The translations under genes and the position numbers were made by a program. 64,000 nt of DNA, from assembly GCF_902806685.2 (NCBI RefSeq), contig NC_048553.1:8477099-8541098 (forward strand), read 5' to 3'. A model generated the notes under the pieces. It saw nothing but the letters and a program-made list of their open reading frames with translations. It was not told the origin of the DNA and ran no database searches. Positions 9,954 to 21,507 of the stretch are shown here, one piece after another. The DNA comes from Maniola hyperantus (Eukaryota; Arthropoda; Insecta; Lepidoptera; Nymphalidae). Numbering within the stretch: the stretch's first letter is position 1; every line of letters starts with the position of its first letter.

Positions 9954-11834
9954 CTAGACATCAAGTTGTAAGCAAGAAACAGTTAGGTAGGTCCAGCCTG
10001 CAACTCGTTATTAGTAGGAACTTCGGTATTTGTCAGTTATATGTAGAGAAGTAGGTAGGCACCTACGTTATGAACATGTTAGATTCTAGAAAAATCCTGT
10101 GTAAAATTACCCGCCCACAAACGATAGGTACAAAGTGCCCATTGAAGCCAATAAATAAGTGTCATGAGAATAAGCCAACCAACAAATGTTTATAATATAC
10201 CCAACGTAGGTACTACGTAGATACCTACTCGTCTCTCATCGTAGTCGAGAAAAATAAGCATAATATATTTCTCAGATCATTCTCATCATTTCAATAGGTA
10301 CTATGAAAAAAAATCAGTCATAGATAATAGAACCGCCTACAGAGCACGTCCGCAAAGGGTGCTCATTACCACCGCAAATATAGAAAATAAAGCGAAAATA
10401 TCCATGACGTCACATCTATATCAAGATCGCCGTAAAAAAAGGCAAAGCGTAGCACAAAAAGGCACGTAATAATAGAAACAAAAACGTCCCGCGAAAGTTT
10501 CTGTAGCGGCACATTTTACGCAATATCTAGCTCACGTACAAGCGAGTGCACAATTCCTAGACTATCGCATCGAGAAGACACGCTTTTAATATCCGAGGAA
10601 GGCTGGAGACAATCCTCTTAATCATGGAACAGACAATGGAAACCGGGCCACGCACATACGAGAATGATTAGCCGCTTTGTTGGCGAGTGTACCGCACTTT
10701 TGTTACCAACTGTACCCGCCCGGAACTTTAGCTCATATGGATTGTGACGCTGCGAGGCCGTAATTGCTTCGCTTTATTAAAAAACGTTAGTGAGTATTAA
10801 TATCATAAAGTTGTACAAATTGTTCTGGTAGCCGTTTTACACAGGACTCTTTGATTGTTATTCAGATAGGCACTATTAAAACAAAATTAAACTCTAAAAA
10901 GAAAATTTTAGTAAGTCATGAAGTAATTTAAAATTTAGTTTTAATTTAACACATTATAAATTCTGATTACTCAGGTTATTAAAATTTTATATAAAAATAT
11001 TATGTTCTGAAATTTTTGGTATGAGAAGCAAATCAAAACAGAATTAAAAGTTAAAATCAGATTAACGTTTATTAGTTCTAAATGAAGTTTCAAGGCAGTT
11101 TTGTGTGGATTAGGTTAAAAACATACTTCAGTGATTTAAATTTATTATGGAGCCAAAAATAATTCGCAATTTTAACGTCATTGCTATTACAAACATTTCT
11201 TGAAACAACAACGAAAAACGGAAAGAGACGTGTCACTAACACCGACTCATGAGGTTGAAAAAAAAAACTTCAAAAATCTTCGCACATCGCACGCCAGAAC
11301 ACACGCGACTGTTCGCATCGTCTAATTAAAAATAAATCGCGTAAAAGACAAAGAGACGACAGACGCCAGATTTCGTTTTATTGCGGGGAAAAAAATCATT
11401 TCGTTACTGGTACCATAGGGAAGGAGGAGGTGGGTAAAAAACACAATAAAGAAACAATGTAAACAAGTTAGTGTGTACTTGAGTAGCTCATTACGAGCAG
11501 ATGCGGCATTAGCCGCTCGCTGTGGGCCCACGGCTCAGTGCCGCCGCGCCTCACACAACGGCACAACCTCAGAGAACATGGCCGTAGCCTGGGGAGGGTT
11601 TTAGTTTAAGGGTTTCAAGCCTCCCCAAATCCCAGACAAGAAGCAGAATTATTTTTTTCAAATACAGATAAACTCCTTCTCAAATTTTTCAAAAAATCTG
11701 TAAAAATATTTAACAAAATCACGCTGTTTGATATTAGGTACTTACTTACTATCTTGCTGTCAAAGGTAAAATATTACTAACCAGTAGCAACGTCAAACCG
11801 GTGAAAAATTCCCCTTTGCTCGCTTCTTCCTACA
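9954..11834. other. unique DNA, mixed composition
   Basis: No mobile element or gene recognised across about 1.9 kb. Two stretches, about 10330-10790 and 11215-11600, are visibly richer in CpG than the flanking AT-rich DNA. They could be conserved non-coding sequence, but nothing in them proves a function. Confidence 0.4.
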
Positions 11835-11990
11835 AACTCCTCCGCTTGGATTTAGGTTTTTTAAAGAACCCTGAATGTCTCAAAATCCTTCTGGTAGAGT
11901 GTTTCCGTTACAAGCTACAAGCAAAATCTCACATTTTTAGACCCAGTGCCTATACGCTGATAATATATCAGTCAGTCAGTTCCTTCTGAT
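11835..11990 (-). mobile_element. possible degenerate Helitron-like fragment
   Basis: Starts with TTGGATTTAGGTTTTTTAAA and ends with ATATCAGTCAGTCAGTTCC, motifs shared with families A and B, but the middle is unlike either. No termini. Confidence 0.35.
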
Positions 11991-12221
11991 ATTTGCTTTG
12001 CATTCATTAGGAGGAGCTCCCCCATTAGGTAAAAAAAAATAGAAAAAACAAAATTCCATATTCCTAATTTTCTCTCCTATCCGATGGCAAGCCCAACTAA
12101 AAGAAACTTGCACGTTCAACATTTACGATTCTGTATCCTACTTCATGATGGAGGGAAATCATTTACCGGAAAATATTGACTCACCGGGAAGGTGATCACG
12201 ATCCTCAAAAAGTAGGAACGT
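11991..12221. other. unique DNA
   Basis: No element recognised. Confidence 0.3.
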
Positions 12222-12262
12222 CTAGAGAGAGAGAGAGAGAGAGAGAGAGGAAGAGAGAAAGA
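12222..12262 (+). repeat. (GA)n microsatellite
   Basis: A run of about 14 GA units starting at 12222, then an imperfect GAAGAGAGAAAGAGA tail. It is followed by a GGGGCAAAAGCCCC hairpin at about 12280-12293. Confidence 0.85.
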
Positions 12263-12611
12263 GAATTTTCTTTCTTGATCGGGGCAAAAGCCCCTCGAAC
12301 TATACTCCTGGTTACGGCCTCGTCAATGAGACGTTAACGTAGTCTTTGTTTAACCTATTTCGGTTTAGGTTACGCTTTCATGTGATGATGTTGCATTAAT
12401 TAATTAAAAATAATGACTATTCTACTATTTTTTCAAATAAATTTCGCTAGTATTTTTCGATGTGGAAAGCTGGAAAGTGATTTCGAAACGTGGCGGTATC
12501 GATATCCACAAAGACGCTCGTTTAGTATAGTTTGTTTGGTCCAAATAGAAATCAACTGAAAATGTACTTTGGAGCTTGCTCTTTTTAAAATGTTTTTATT
12601 AAATACAATGC

Positions 12612-12712
12612 ATTTCGAACCAGTTGCAGTGGCAGATGCATTTGATGATTCAAAAGTACTTGTTATACCTACCTACAAGTTTATTTGAATAAAAATCTTT
12701 ATTTTTATTTCC
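12612..12712 (+). repeat. retroposon-like repeat, family S, 3' part
   Basis: CGAACCAGTTGCAGTGGCAG, GATGCATTTGATGATTCAAA, AGTACTTG and AAGTTTATTTGAATAAAAAT follow the same order, reversed, as at 54.6 and 55.5 kb. A TACCTACCTAC microsatellite lies inside. Confidence 0.55.
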
Positions 12713-13055
12713 ATGAATGGTCTTGTTTATAATAAAGAATCAAAATTCATTTGAATAAAAATTGTGTTTTGTCAAGAAAAACACCCAGAATTTCAAGAGT
12801 GAATTACTATTTTTAAATTGAAGAATTATTGTTTCATTATTACAAAAAAAAAAAACAAATATGAACATTAAAATTTACCGAAATAATGTGAAATTTAAGA
12901 ATTATATTTGTAAAATAATATCTATTATAAAAAATTTAATTAAGAACTACGATTTGTATTCTTATTGCACCGCTTCTAATTAATGACTTGAAATATGTCA
13001 ATTATATTTATATTATTTGTAATTACTAATTATTAGATACTAATAAGTAGGTAGT
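12713..13055. other. AT-rich unique DNA
   Basis: Very AT-rich, with an (A)12 run near 12846. No feature. Confidence 0.4.
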
Positions 13056-13284
13056 AGACGATGCCTGAAACCTTGTCCGGGTAGATTTAAGTTTTAAAAA
13101 ATCCCTTGAAAACAGTTTTGTTTTCCAGGATAAACAAAGCCTACATCCGTGGATGTAGGCTTGACGTGCAGAGATAACCTGCATCGTGATGCAGGTTATC
13201 TCTGCACGTCAAAATTGGTTAAACGGATGGGCCGTGAAAAAGTAGCAGCCAGACACGTTTTCGCATTTATAAAATTAGTATGGA
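13056..13284 (-). mobile_element. Helitron-like, family A1, rearranged core
   Basis: The 5' end is intact: on the minus strand it begins A|TCCATACTAATTTTATAAA at 13284. GGGCCGTGAAAAAGTAGCAG and GATTTAAGTTTTAAAAAATC identify the family, but the CTAG end is eroded. The usual stretch between the GGATAAA and AAAATTGGTT motifs is replaced by two consecutive palindromes, listed separately. Confidence 0.7.
13137..13212. repeat. two adjacent near-perfect palindromes
   Basis: Palindrome 1 is 13137-13162, with 12-bp arms (AAGCCTACATCC and its complement) around GT. Palindrome 2 is 13161-13212, with 25-bp arms (left begins TTGACGTGCAGAGATAACC) around GT. I see no mismatches. The middle is the exact reverse complement of the two outer arms joined in swapped order, as expected from inverted template switching within the parent Helitron-like sequence. 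Confidence 0.9.
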
Positions 13285-13332
13285 TTATAGCAAAATAGTT
13301 TGGAAAACCGATAGACATTTCGGTCTCAAGGT

Positions 13333-13885
13333 GCTGGAATAGCGACCTCGCACCGGAAGACGCAGCGTTGGAAGACCCTCCCACTAGGTGGACGGACGAG
13401 ATCAGACTAGTCGCAGGGAGCCGCTGGATTCAGACGGCGCGGTGCAAGACGACCTCCCTGGCGCAGTGGTGAGCGCTGTGGTCTTATTAGTGGGAGGTCC
13501 CGGGTTCGATTCCTGGCAGGGGTTTGGAATTTTATAATTTCTAAATTTCTGGTCTGGTCTGGTGGGAGGCTTCGGCCGTGGCTAGTTACCACCCTACCGG
13601 CGAAGCCGTGCCGCCAAGCGATTTAGCGTTCCGGTACGATGCCGTGTAGAAACCAAAGGGATATGGGTTTAATAAAAACTGCCATACCCCTTCCAGGTTA
13701 GCCCGCTATCATCTTAGACTGCATCTTCACTTACCACCAGGTGAGATTGTAGTCATGGGCTAACTTGTACCTGAATAAAAAATAAATAAAAAAAAGACCG
13801 TGGCGTGTTGAAGTCCCTACAAGAGATCTATGTCCAGCACTGGACGTCTATCGGTTGATGATAATGATGATGATGATGATAGCAA
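13333..13885 (+). pseudogene. non-LTR retrotransposon RT C-terminal end, split by SINE1
   Basis: The reading around 13333-13437 gives VLE*RPRTGRRSVGRP, then after a frame change PPTRWTDEIRLVAGSRW. After the inserted SINE the frame resumes (13799 on) as RGVLKSLQEIYVQHWTSIG and a stop. This is the C-terminal tail of an endonuclease/reverse-transcriptase LINE common in moths. The tail of TGA/ATG triplets (about 13858-13884) fits an RTE-type element, though the clade is my inference. A TGG-to-TAG stop, a frameshift and the SINE make it dead. Only the 3' end is present; the catalytic RT domain is absent. Confidence 0.75.
13451..13793 (+). mobile_element. SINE1, full length, tRNA-derived
   Basis: A pol III A box, TGGCGCAGTGG, is at 13459-13469 and a B box, GGTTCGATTCC, is at 13503-13513, inside a tRNA-like head. 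A tRNA-unrelated body and an A-rich tail (AATAAAAAATAAATAAAA) follow. AAGAC at 13446-13450 and 13794-13798 is a likely target-site duplication. It is inserted in the LINE remnant, so it is younger. A second complete copy lies at 58.7 kb on the other strand. Confidence 0.85.
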
Positions 13886-14604
13886 AATATGAAGCGTAGG
13901 TACAACCACTTGTTTAATCAAGCAGGGCCAGAGTCACGAATTGATGTTTTGTTACTGTATTAGCGGCAAAAAGAATACTTGAATTTAGACCAATCGATGC
14001 ACTTTGGAGGCCTGTTTCGGGCTTGTGTTCATTCCATGCCATTTTCCTTTTGTTTCCAATTTGATACAATCTGAATGAGCCGTTGTTTTTCTGTCTGAGT
14101 GCTATTACAATTGTATTTTTTTGTTGCGATGCTACTCAACGTATGATTAAAATCCTTCCTATTAAAGAATTAGGTGCATAGCTATGATTGTCTAATTGAC
14201 AATGGGCACTCATTAAACGGATATGGAAAACGTACGTATTTTTAAGTTGTATTATTGAAATTATGCAATGTTCACTTGTGGCTGTATTTATGAAGTTTTT
14301 GCATTTTTGCGTTACGATTTATTAGAAAGCATACCCAATTGACAGAAATTGAATATGCGAATTGCAAAAAAAGTGTGTCCCATTAGGTTTGATAAACCTA
14401 ATTAAAAGATCGGAACTCAAGCGATAAGCGCGAGCGGAAGCAGGCAGGCATAGTGCACAGACGCGATGACGTGGACAGTTCCGGTTCCTTTAGGTCACGC
14501 GTGAAGAAACGCCACAGTACTGCTTACAAAAAAGGTTTAAAACACGTTGAAAAAGAATTTGATTTGTAACAGGCTATATGGATGTCGAGAGCAGGAGTTT
14601 TTAA
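13886..14604. other. unique DNA
   Basis: No family recognised. A CpG-richer patch lies at about 14410-14520. Confidence 0.35.
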
Positions 14605-14819
14605 TCCATACTAATATTATAAATCTGAAAGTGTGTCTATCTATCTGTCTATCTGTCTGCTAACTTTTCACAGCCCAACACTTAAACCAATTTTAATACA
14701 GAGTTAGCTTATATCCCGGGGAAAGGCATAGGCTATTTTTTATCCCGGAAAATCAAAGAGTTCCTACGGGATTTTAAAAAACCTAAATCCACGCGGATGA
14801 AGTTGCGGGCATCATCTTG
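14605..14819 (+). mobile_element. Helitron-like, family A1, near intact
   Basis: A|TCCATACTAATATTATAAA at the left, a (TCTG/TCTA)n tract, GCTAACTTTTCACAGCCCAA, TATCCCGGAAAATCAAAG and CCACGCGGATGAAGTTGCGG. It ends GGGCATCATCTTG|T, with CTAG changed to CTTG. The GCGGATGAAGTTGC segment is the subterminal hairpin expected of Helitrons. 215 bp, non-autonomous. Confidence 0.8.
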
Positions 14820-16542
14820 TAATTAATATAAACTCAGTAAGTTACTACTTGGTCAGTGATATTAATTTTCCTAATAATATTAATACTATTAAAAACACTT
14901 CGAAATCTAGGTGATTAACCAAATAACATTAATCACCGTAATAAACCAAAACCCCAATTAAATTATATTATTTGTAGTGTTTATCTTTGACTTTTGACTT
15001 AAAAGTTTTATCCCTAGGTCCTTTAAACTTCTTTCGAATAAAGACTCCAGGACAATTTTATTCATTAGCGTGAAATAAAAATTTAGGTTTTGGTTATTTA
15101 GTTTTACTTAACTTCAACATAGTAAACTAAGTAAGTAGTAAATAAGTAGTAGATACTTCAATATAGCATACAATGTGTAATTTTAAAAAAAACATATAAA
15201 TAATGGGCAATAATATATTTTCTATCGCTACTCCTAACAGGTGTAATAATTTCATTGCCCATAACAAAGCACCCTCCGGAACTTTTATAAAACAACTTGT
15301 TGGTTACATGAAATTACTGTGACAGTTAAGTATACTATTCAGCTACCTATCCTGATAATCTCTTTAGATTATATATTTTCCAAAATATAATTTACAATAC
15401 TTATTTAATATACAACACAATTACAAATGTTACTAAGCTACCAAAAACATTATTTTAGAAATTTAAGAGACCTGTTAGAATATTTATTCATTCATTTATT
15501 TATTTTATTTTATTAAAACAACCAACAGAATTATGCACATAAAAGTTAGATGTTAGGTCAACAATATAGATAATTCCTCTTACAGACGGCTACAGCATGC
15601 AAATTAAGACGGATGTTGTGCGACAGAACTTAGTTAGTAGAAACACAATGGTAAAACAAATAATTTAGCCCAATTATTTATTCAACTTGGAACAAATGAT
15701 CGCTCTCCTTTATTTAAATTTCTTGTACTTACATCAGAATACAAAAAATAACCATTAATATATCCGTAACCTGACGTTTTATAAAGCATTGAAAAGAGCA
15801 AGGATGTAACAAGTGAATCACTTGCTTCTCTTTTCAAATAAAATCTACTTTTGTCGAAACTACAAATACTTATTGTGATTTAAATAAAACACCCGTAAAA
15901 GATCTAATTACATAACCTGATGTATTAAAAAAGCATTGAATAAGTAAAGGAAACAACAAGTGAATCACGTGCCGTTCTTTTCTTGTATCGCGACGTATCT
16001 GCGCCTAGTTCCGTTATGTGATAGCGTAATTATATGTTTTCCGCTCATCTCTTTTGTGGAGGGCTTGTATACTCACTGCTTCCTGTCTTGTGTGAGCGAT
16101 GATGTGGTTCAAACTACAGGATTAGCGAATTTAGTATTATTTTTTAAACAATGACGTTAAATATTATATGGTACGTTCATGTTACATGGCGTATAAAATT
16201 AGTATTCGCTGATGAGTAGGTACGACGGGAGATACAAAATACATGAGACTAGGAAAGTAAGCGCTCTATAAAATATGTGACTAAAGTGGCGAAGTTTTAT
16301 TTGACATTTGTAAGATTTATATATCTCTTTTATCTAAAGTGAAGCCTTAATAAGACTACATTGCATGACCCATGCGGCGAAGTTAGAGACATATTATTTT
16401 TATTTACATTTATAATATATCATTATTTTAACGAAAATTTTTGTAACTTGTAGGAAAGTGCAGTTAAAAGCTAAGTTCTAAGTTATCCTTTTCAAAATGA
16501 ATTTGTAGGTAGGTACTGTAGAAGTGGTTCTTAGATATTTTT
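14820..16542. other. mostly unique AT-rich DNA
   Basis: About 15483-15610 begins TCATTCATTTATTTATTTTA and continues AAAACAACCAACAGAATTA, which resembles a reversed retroposon tail (low confidence). AAGCATTGAA with AAC/GTAAC...AAGTGAATCAC occurs twice (about 15785-15823 and 15931-15968), a weak direct repeat. No gene. Confidence 0.35.
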
Positions 16543-16991
16543 AACCGACTTCAACAAAAGGAGGAGGTTATCAATTCGACTGTATGTTTTTTTTTGTATG
16601 TTTGTTACGCGATTACTCCGTCAATTATGAACCGATTTTGATGATTCTTTTTTTGTTTTGTAGAACATATTTTCGAGGTGGTCCCATTTTAATTTGGTAA
16701 AGATTTGATGAATATCTTCGGAGATGGAGAACGGAACTCCTCAATTAATAAGAGTAAATTGCTCGCGATCAGTGTAATAGCTTTGTAAACAGCAGGGTTT
16801 TAACCAGGCATAGTATATTTTTAACCGACTGAAAAAAGAAGGAGGTTCTCAATTCGAATGTATGTCTTTTTGTATGTTTGTTACGCGATTTCTTGCCAAA
16901 TATGAACTACAATAACTCTTGTATACATAATATAGGGTAATACAATAAATTATTTTTTACTTTTTAGGGTTGGTGGTTATTGAAGTCGGTT
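16543..16991. mobile_element. TIR element, AACCGACTTCAA ends
   Basis: AACCGACTTCAA at 16543-16554 and TTGAAGTCGGTT at 16980-16991 are perfect 12-bp inverted ends. GGAGGAGGTTATCAATTCGA and TGTATGTTTGTTACGCGATT follow the left end. A second left-end-like block begins at 16823 (AACCGACTGAAAAAAG), so the interior is a partial head-to-tail duplication. Non-coding. Confidence 0.65.
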
Positions 16992-17598
16992 TTATTTATT
17001 TTTGATTTTTTTATATTTTTTTGCTAGGTAATGGTGATATAACTAAGCTATTTCTTTGTTACGAGTATCAATACAGACTTTTATTTAACGCGGTAGGTAT
17101 CTCATCATTTACCGTACCGGTATAAATGAAATGTAATAGGTATTATGATTTCAATTTTATGACTGCTTAATGTTGTATTTTAAATAAGTAGGTAAATATG
17201 GGTAATATTAAATCCAACAAATAATGATCGCAAATAATAAAAAGTAAAAGTTTATTCAATTAGATTTATTTTGACCATATTTAACTAGCGATTTCTTCAT
17301 ATAAAATCGAAAGGCCTAAATCGCTTAAAGCTCAGGACTTGCGCGGTAGTCTATTAAATGTATGCAGTTTTATTGAAAGGGGAGATGTGATTTATGTTAC
17401 TTTATTGGTTAATAAATTCTTTCCTCGATTTTTTGTTGTTACTTTCTTAAATTAGAGAAAGAAATAAAAGAAAAATGTAGAGGACTTATAGTGACAAATT
17501 AAATAGTGCGCACCTTTGTTTTTAATTTTTTATCTCTTTTTTCCCACGGATTTTACACTTTTTTATAGAAGAGCTAAAGTATATAATATCTCTACATA
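16992..17598. other. unique AT-rich DNA
   Basis: Nothing recognised. Confidence 0.4.
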
Positions 17599-19500
17599 TC
17601 TACACTAATATTATAAAGAGGAAAACTTTGTTTGTTTGTTTGTTTGTTTGTTTGTTTGATTGTACTGAATAGGCTCAAAAACTACTGGACCGATTTTAAA
17701 AATTCTTTCACCATTCGAAAGCTACATTATCCACGAGTAACATAGGCTATATTTTATTTTGGAAAAAATAGGGTTCCGTAAGATATTTGGGTTTTTCGGA
17801 CACAAGGTGTAAAAAATCAACCAGAAAAGTTACTTATTTTGCGTACGCTGCCTAAACTATAAAAGATAGAACCATAAAATGTTCTAATTAATTGTAGATC
17901 TTATAAATATCTACAAAAAAGTCCGCGACACACTATACCCATCTATGTCGAGTGAGGCACAGCAACCATTTTTTTATTTAAAAATCTTGAATTTTTTTGG
18001 ACTACATTTAAACGCGTTTATTTTACTCATGCTATTAATCCTTATCAAAATAAATGATTTCATCACTAAGAACAGTTTATGGAGATAATATTTGGTCTTT
18101 GAATGATTAAAATTGGACGTTTGGTTTTGAAGTTATGGCGAAATTAAAATATTACGATTTCTGCTGCACGGCCCGTTGTATTATATAACTAATATTATAA
18201 AGAGGAAAACTTTGTTTGTTTGTTTGTTTGTTTGTTTGTTTGTTTGTACTGAATAGGCTCAAAAACTACTGGACCGATTTTAAAAATTCTTTCACCATTC
18301 GAAAGCTACATTATCCACGAGTAACATAGGCTATATTTTATTTTGGAAAAAAATAGGGTTCCGTAAGATATTTGGGTTTTTCGGACACAAGGTGTAAAAA
18401 ATCAACCAGAAAAGTTACTTATTTTGCGTACGCTGCCTAAACTATAAAAGATAGAACCATAAAATGTTATAATTAATTGTAGATCTTATAAATATCTACA
18501 AAAAAGTCCGCGACACACTATACCCATCTATGTCGAGTGAGGCACAGCAACCATTTTTTTATTTAAAAATCTTGAATTTTTTTTGGACTACATTTAAACG
18601 TGTTTATTTTACTCATGCTATTAATCCTTATCAAAATAAATGATTTCATCACTAAGAACAGTTTATGGAGATAATATTTGGTCTTTGAATGATTAAAATT
18701 GGACGTTTGGTTTTGAAGTTATGGCGAAATTAAAATATTACGATTTCTGCTGCACGGCCCGTTGTCTACACTAATATTATAAAGAGGAAAACTTTGTTTG
18801 TTTGTTTGTTTGTTTGTTTGTTTGTACTGAATAGGCTCAAAAACTACTGGACCGATTTTAAAAATTCTTTCACCATTCGAAAGCTACATTATCCACGAGT
18901 AACATAGGCTATATTTTATTTTGGAAAAAAATAGGGTTCCGTAAGATATTTGGGTTTTTCGGACACAAGGTGTAAAAAATCAACCAGAAAAGTTACTTAT
19001 TTTGCGTACGCTGCCTAAACTATAAAAGATAGAACCATAAAATGTTCTAATTAATTGTAGATCTTATAAATATCTACAAAAAAGTCCGCGACACACTATA
19101 CCCATCTATGTCGAGTGAGGCACAGCAACCATTTTTTTATTTAAAAATCTTGAATTTTTTTTGGACTACATTTAAACGCGTTTATTTTACTCATGCTATT
19201 AATCCTTATCAAAATAAATGATTTCATCACTAAGAACAGTTTATGGAGATAATATTTGGTCTTTGAATGATTAAAATTGGACGTTTGGTTTTGAAGTTAT
19301 GGCGAAATTAAAATATTACGATTTCTGCTGCACGGCCCGATGTCGTTAAGTTTGTTTGTAGGGGGTAATCTTTAGAACTACTGAACCGATTTTAAAAATT
19401 CTTTCACCAGTAGAAAGCTACATTATTCCTGAGTGACATAGGCTATACGGGATCTTTAAAAACCTAAATCTACGCGGGCGAAGCCGCGGGGATCAGCTAG
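17599..19500 (+). mobile_element. Helitron-like, family E, three internal units
   Basis: Ends match the Helitron signature: A|TCTACACTAATATTATAA at 17599 and GCGGGGATCAGCTAG|T at 19500. The subterminal GCGGGCGAAGCCGC can fold as the 3' hairpin. The body is three tandem units of about 580 bp (17599-18179, 18180-18764, 18765-19341). Each opens with AATATTATAAAGAGGAAAAC and a (TTTG)n tract and closes with TGCTGCACGGCCCG. By eye the units differ at very few sites, mainly TTTG number and single bases. A 160-bp 3' module, itself a shorter relative of the unit head, carries the CTAG end. No Rep/helicase frame, so non-autonomous. Confidence 0.85.
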
Positions 19501-19805
19501 TATAAAATAAAGTCGCTTTCCCGCGTCTGTATGTATGTAAGTGTGAACACGTAGATCTTTTAAACTACGCAACGAATTTTAATGCGGGTTTCACCAATAG
19601 ATAGAGTGATTCAAGAGGAAGGTTTATAGGTATAGTTTAATTCTCAAAAAATTAGAGATCCCTAGGGAAATTGAAATAATGTGAATTAGGTCGGAAAAAA
19701 TCCTCCAAAAAATATTAGTATCGAAATATGGATTATTAATCACTCATCACTGACACCACATTAGTATCTACTCTGCACCCATGCGAAGCCGGGGCGGGTC
19801 GCTGG
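19501..19805 (+). mobile_element. Helitron-like, family D, docked on family E
   Basis: Starts directly after the CTAG of the E element with AAATAAAGTCGCTTTCCCGC, and contains AAACTACGCAACGAATTTTA and GATAGAGTGATTCAAGAGGA. It ends CCGGGGCGGGTCGCTGG|T. The 3' end resembles CTAG-type termini with CTGG. Non-coding. Confidence 0.6.
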
Positions 19806-20781
19806 TATTAAATATATGTAGAAAAATCTTTAGCTTTGATCTCTTTCCAACACAAAGCTAGTATAAAAATCTAAAACACTTTACGTAAATATGAAACTTC
19901 CGAAAGAAAATGATTAAGAACTAGATATTTATTTATTTTGCAAACAAAACGTCTAATTAGAAAACCTTCAACGGTCGTTTAAGGGTTTAAGGGTAACAGC
20001 AAAATGTCATGCTTTGCAACCCTCAAGACTATGCAAACAGATGGCTATGGGCACATTATAGTTGACCAGTATAACCTGACCTTCATTTTACGGTTTTACC
20101 GTATCGAAAATAGAGTTCAATTCTAATTCATCACACTATAACTGGACGGAAATAGTTAAATACTCGTTTTTCAAATCAAATGAAAATATTTTATAATCCA
20201 AGTGATGTATAGTCGTATTTTGAATGACAGATTTTTCGGAGGGGTCTGTGCGATTTTGATTATCGATTATTATAATAGTATGCCAAATTGTGGCATACTA
20301 ACATAAATAATGATCGCCCTTGATATTGCAATAGACCGATTATAGGGACTTATGAATTTCAAGCAGCACTGAATGTAATATGTAGATTTCTTTTATTGGC
20401 TACAAAGTACTTACCTAGAATGAATCGAATGCTAACTTGCTTGATTACTCCATCTCTGATTATTTATTTGTTACCTACTTGCTGTCTGCAACCAAAACCG
20501 ACGTTAAAAAAACCGACGTTAAGAAAAGTTTATTGTTAAATCTCAATTTACCAAATTAAATTGATCAATACTGAGAGTACGTCTTCAGGTAGGCTGCTTT
20601 CAATACTATGACGTGAAGGAAAAAAAGGATGCCCTACTTCAAAATTCGCACCTTTCTTTGAGAAAGAGTTCCATTGATTCGTATCACCTTGCTTGCATAT
20701 GCCATGCCTTTAACCCGCATCGATTTCGAGTTTCGGTTTATTTGCCACAAAAAAGGATTTTCGGAGCTATTGCGGATAAGC
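19806..20781. other. unique AT-rich DNA
   Basis: ATGCCAAATT with its complement (AATTGTGGCAT) makes a small hairpin near 20280-20300, and AACCGACGTTAA occurs twice near 20505. Nothing else recognised. Confidence 0.35.
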
Positions 20782-20979
20782 TACAGTAGCCTGCAGGAAA
20801 TAATTATTGTACATCTACCTTTAGAAAGAGATTTTGGCTTCGTAGAGCGTTGTCTCTGTCACTCATACCTATGTGAAGTTTTGTCGGTCTCAACGACAGA
20901 GACAACGCTCTACGAAACCATTATCACTTTCTAAAGGTCGATGTACAATATTTTCTAGCCGCGTATACTAGGTACTGTA
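20782..20979. mobile_element. foldback MITE, family F, copy 2
   Basis: Near-palindromic. TACAGTAGCCTGCAGGAAAT, then GTACATCTACCTTTAGAAAG on the left; CTTTCTAAAGGTCGATGTAC, then CTAGCCGCG and GTACTGTA on the right. GTAGAGCGTTGTCTCTGTC faces GACAGAGACAACGCTCTAC, a 19-bp perfect inner stem. No protein is implied by the open frame that crosses it. Confidence 0.8.
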
Positions 20980-21507
20980 CAAGATATTTTTTGTTGCAAA
21001 ACAATTTAGATTATTCAAATGTTTGATTGGAATGTTATAAAATGCTTATATGTAATATTTAGTGTAAACACTGTAGTTATTTACTCTATATTGCGAACTT
21101 CTATTTAACGAAAAACTCCTTAAAGCGTAGAAATTGCTAAGGTTTGTTTGGTATACAAATGTTACCCTTATATTGAAACACTCTCAATAGCGAAACAATA
21201 CGTCATTATTTAGACCCCAATAAACGGTAATTTCACTGACCTTAAACACCATACTGATATAGAGTCGTAAATATTTCGTAAGCACAATGGAATTTTTAGA
21301 AATGTGTTCATTTGTTTGTTGTAATTGCCTAGCACGTATTTACTTACTGTACTTCCTACTGTGGTTTTATTGCTAACCACTTTTAATAAAATTATGTTGT
21401 TTTCTCATACTATCCGTTTAATGAAAACTCTTTATAACGCAATAAAATACCCGGTTTCTTCAATTTCGCTATGTACAGTGTAATTAGATATACCTTAACA
21501 TAACAGA
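20980..21507. other. unique AT-rich DNA
   Basis: Nothing recognised. Confidence 0.4.

Noticed and set aside
9756..9971. 71-codon His/Thr-rich frame
   Set aside because: Lies inside a MITE and reflects the CAC-rich centre.
17599..19341. regularly spaced repeats resembling an array
   Set aside because: Units are 580 bp of transposon sequence with TTTG microsatellites, not short repeats with unique spacers, so not CRISPR; the genome is animal.
20674..20934. 86-codon frame on the plus strand
   Set aside because: Its second half is the family F foldback MITE; no protein signature.
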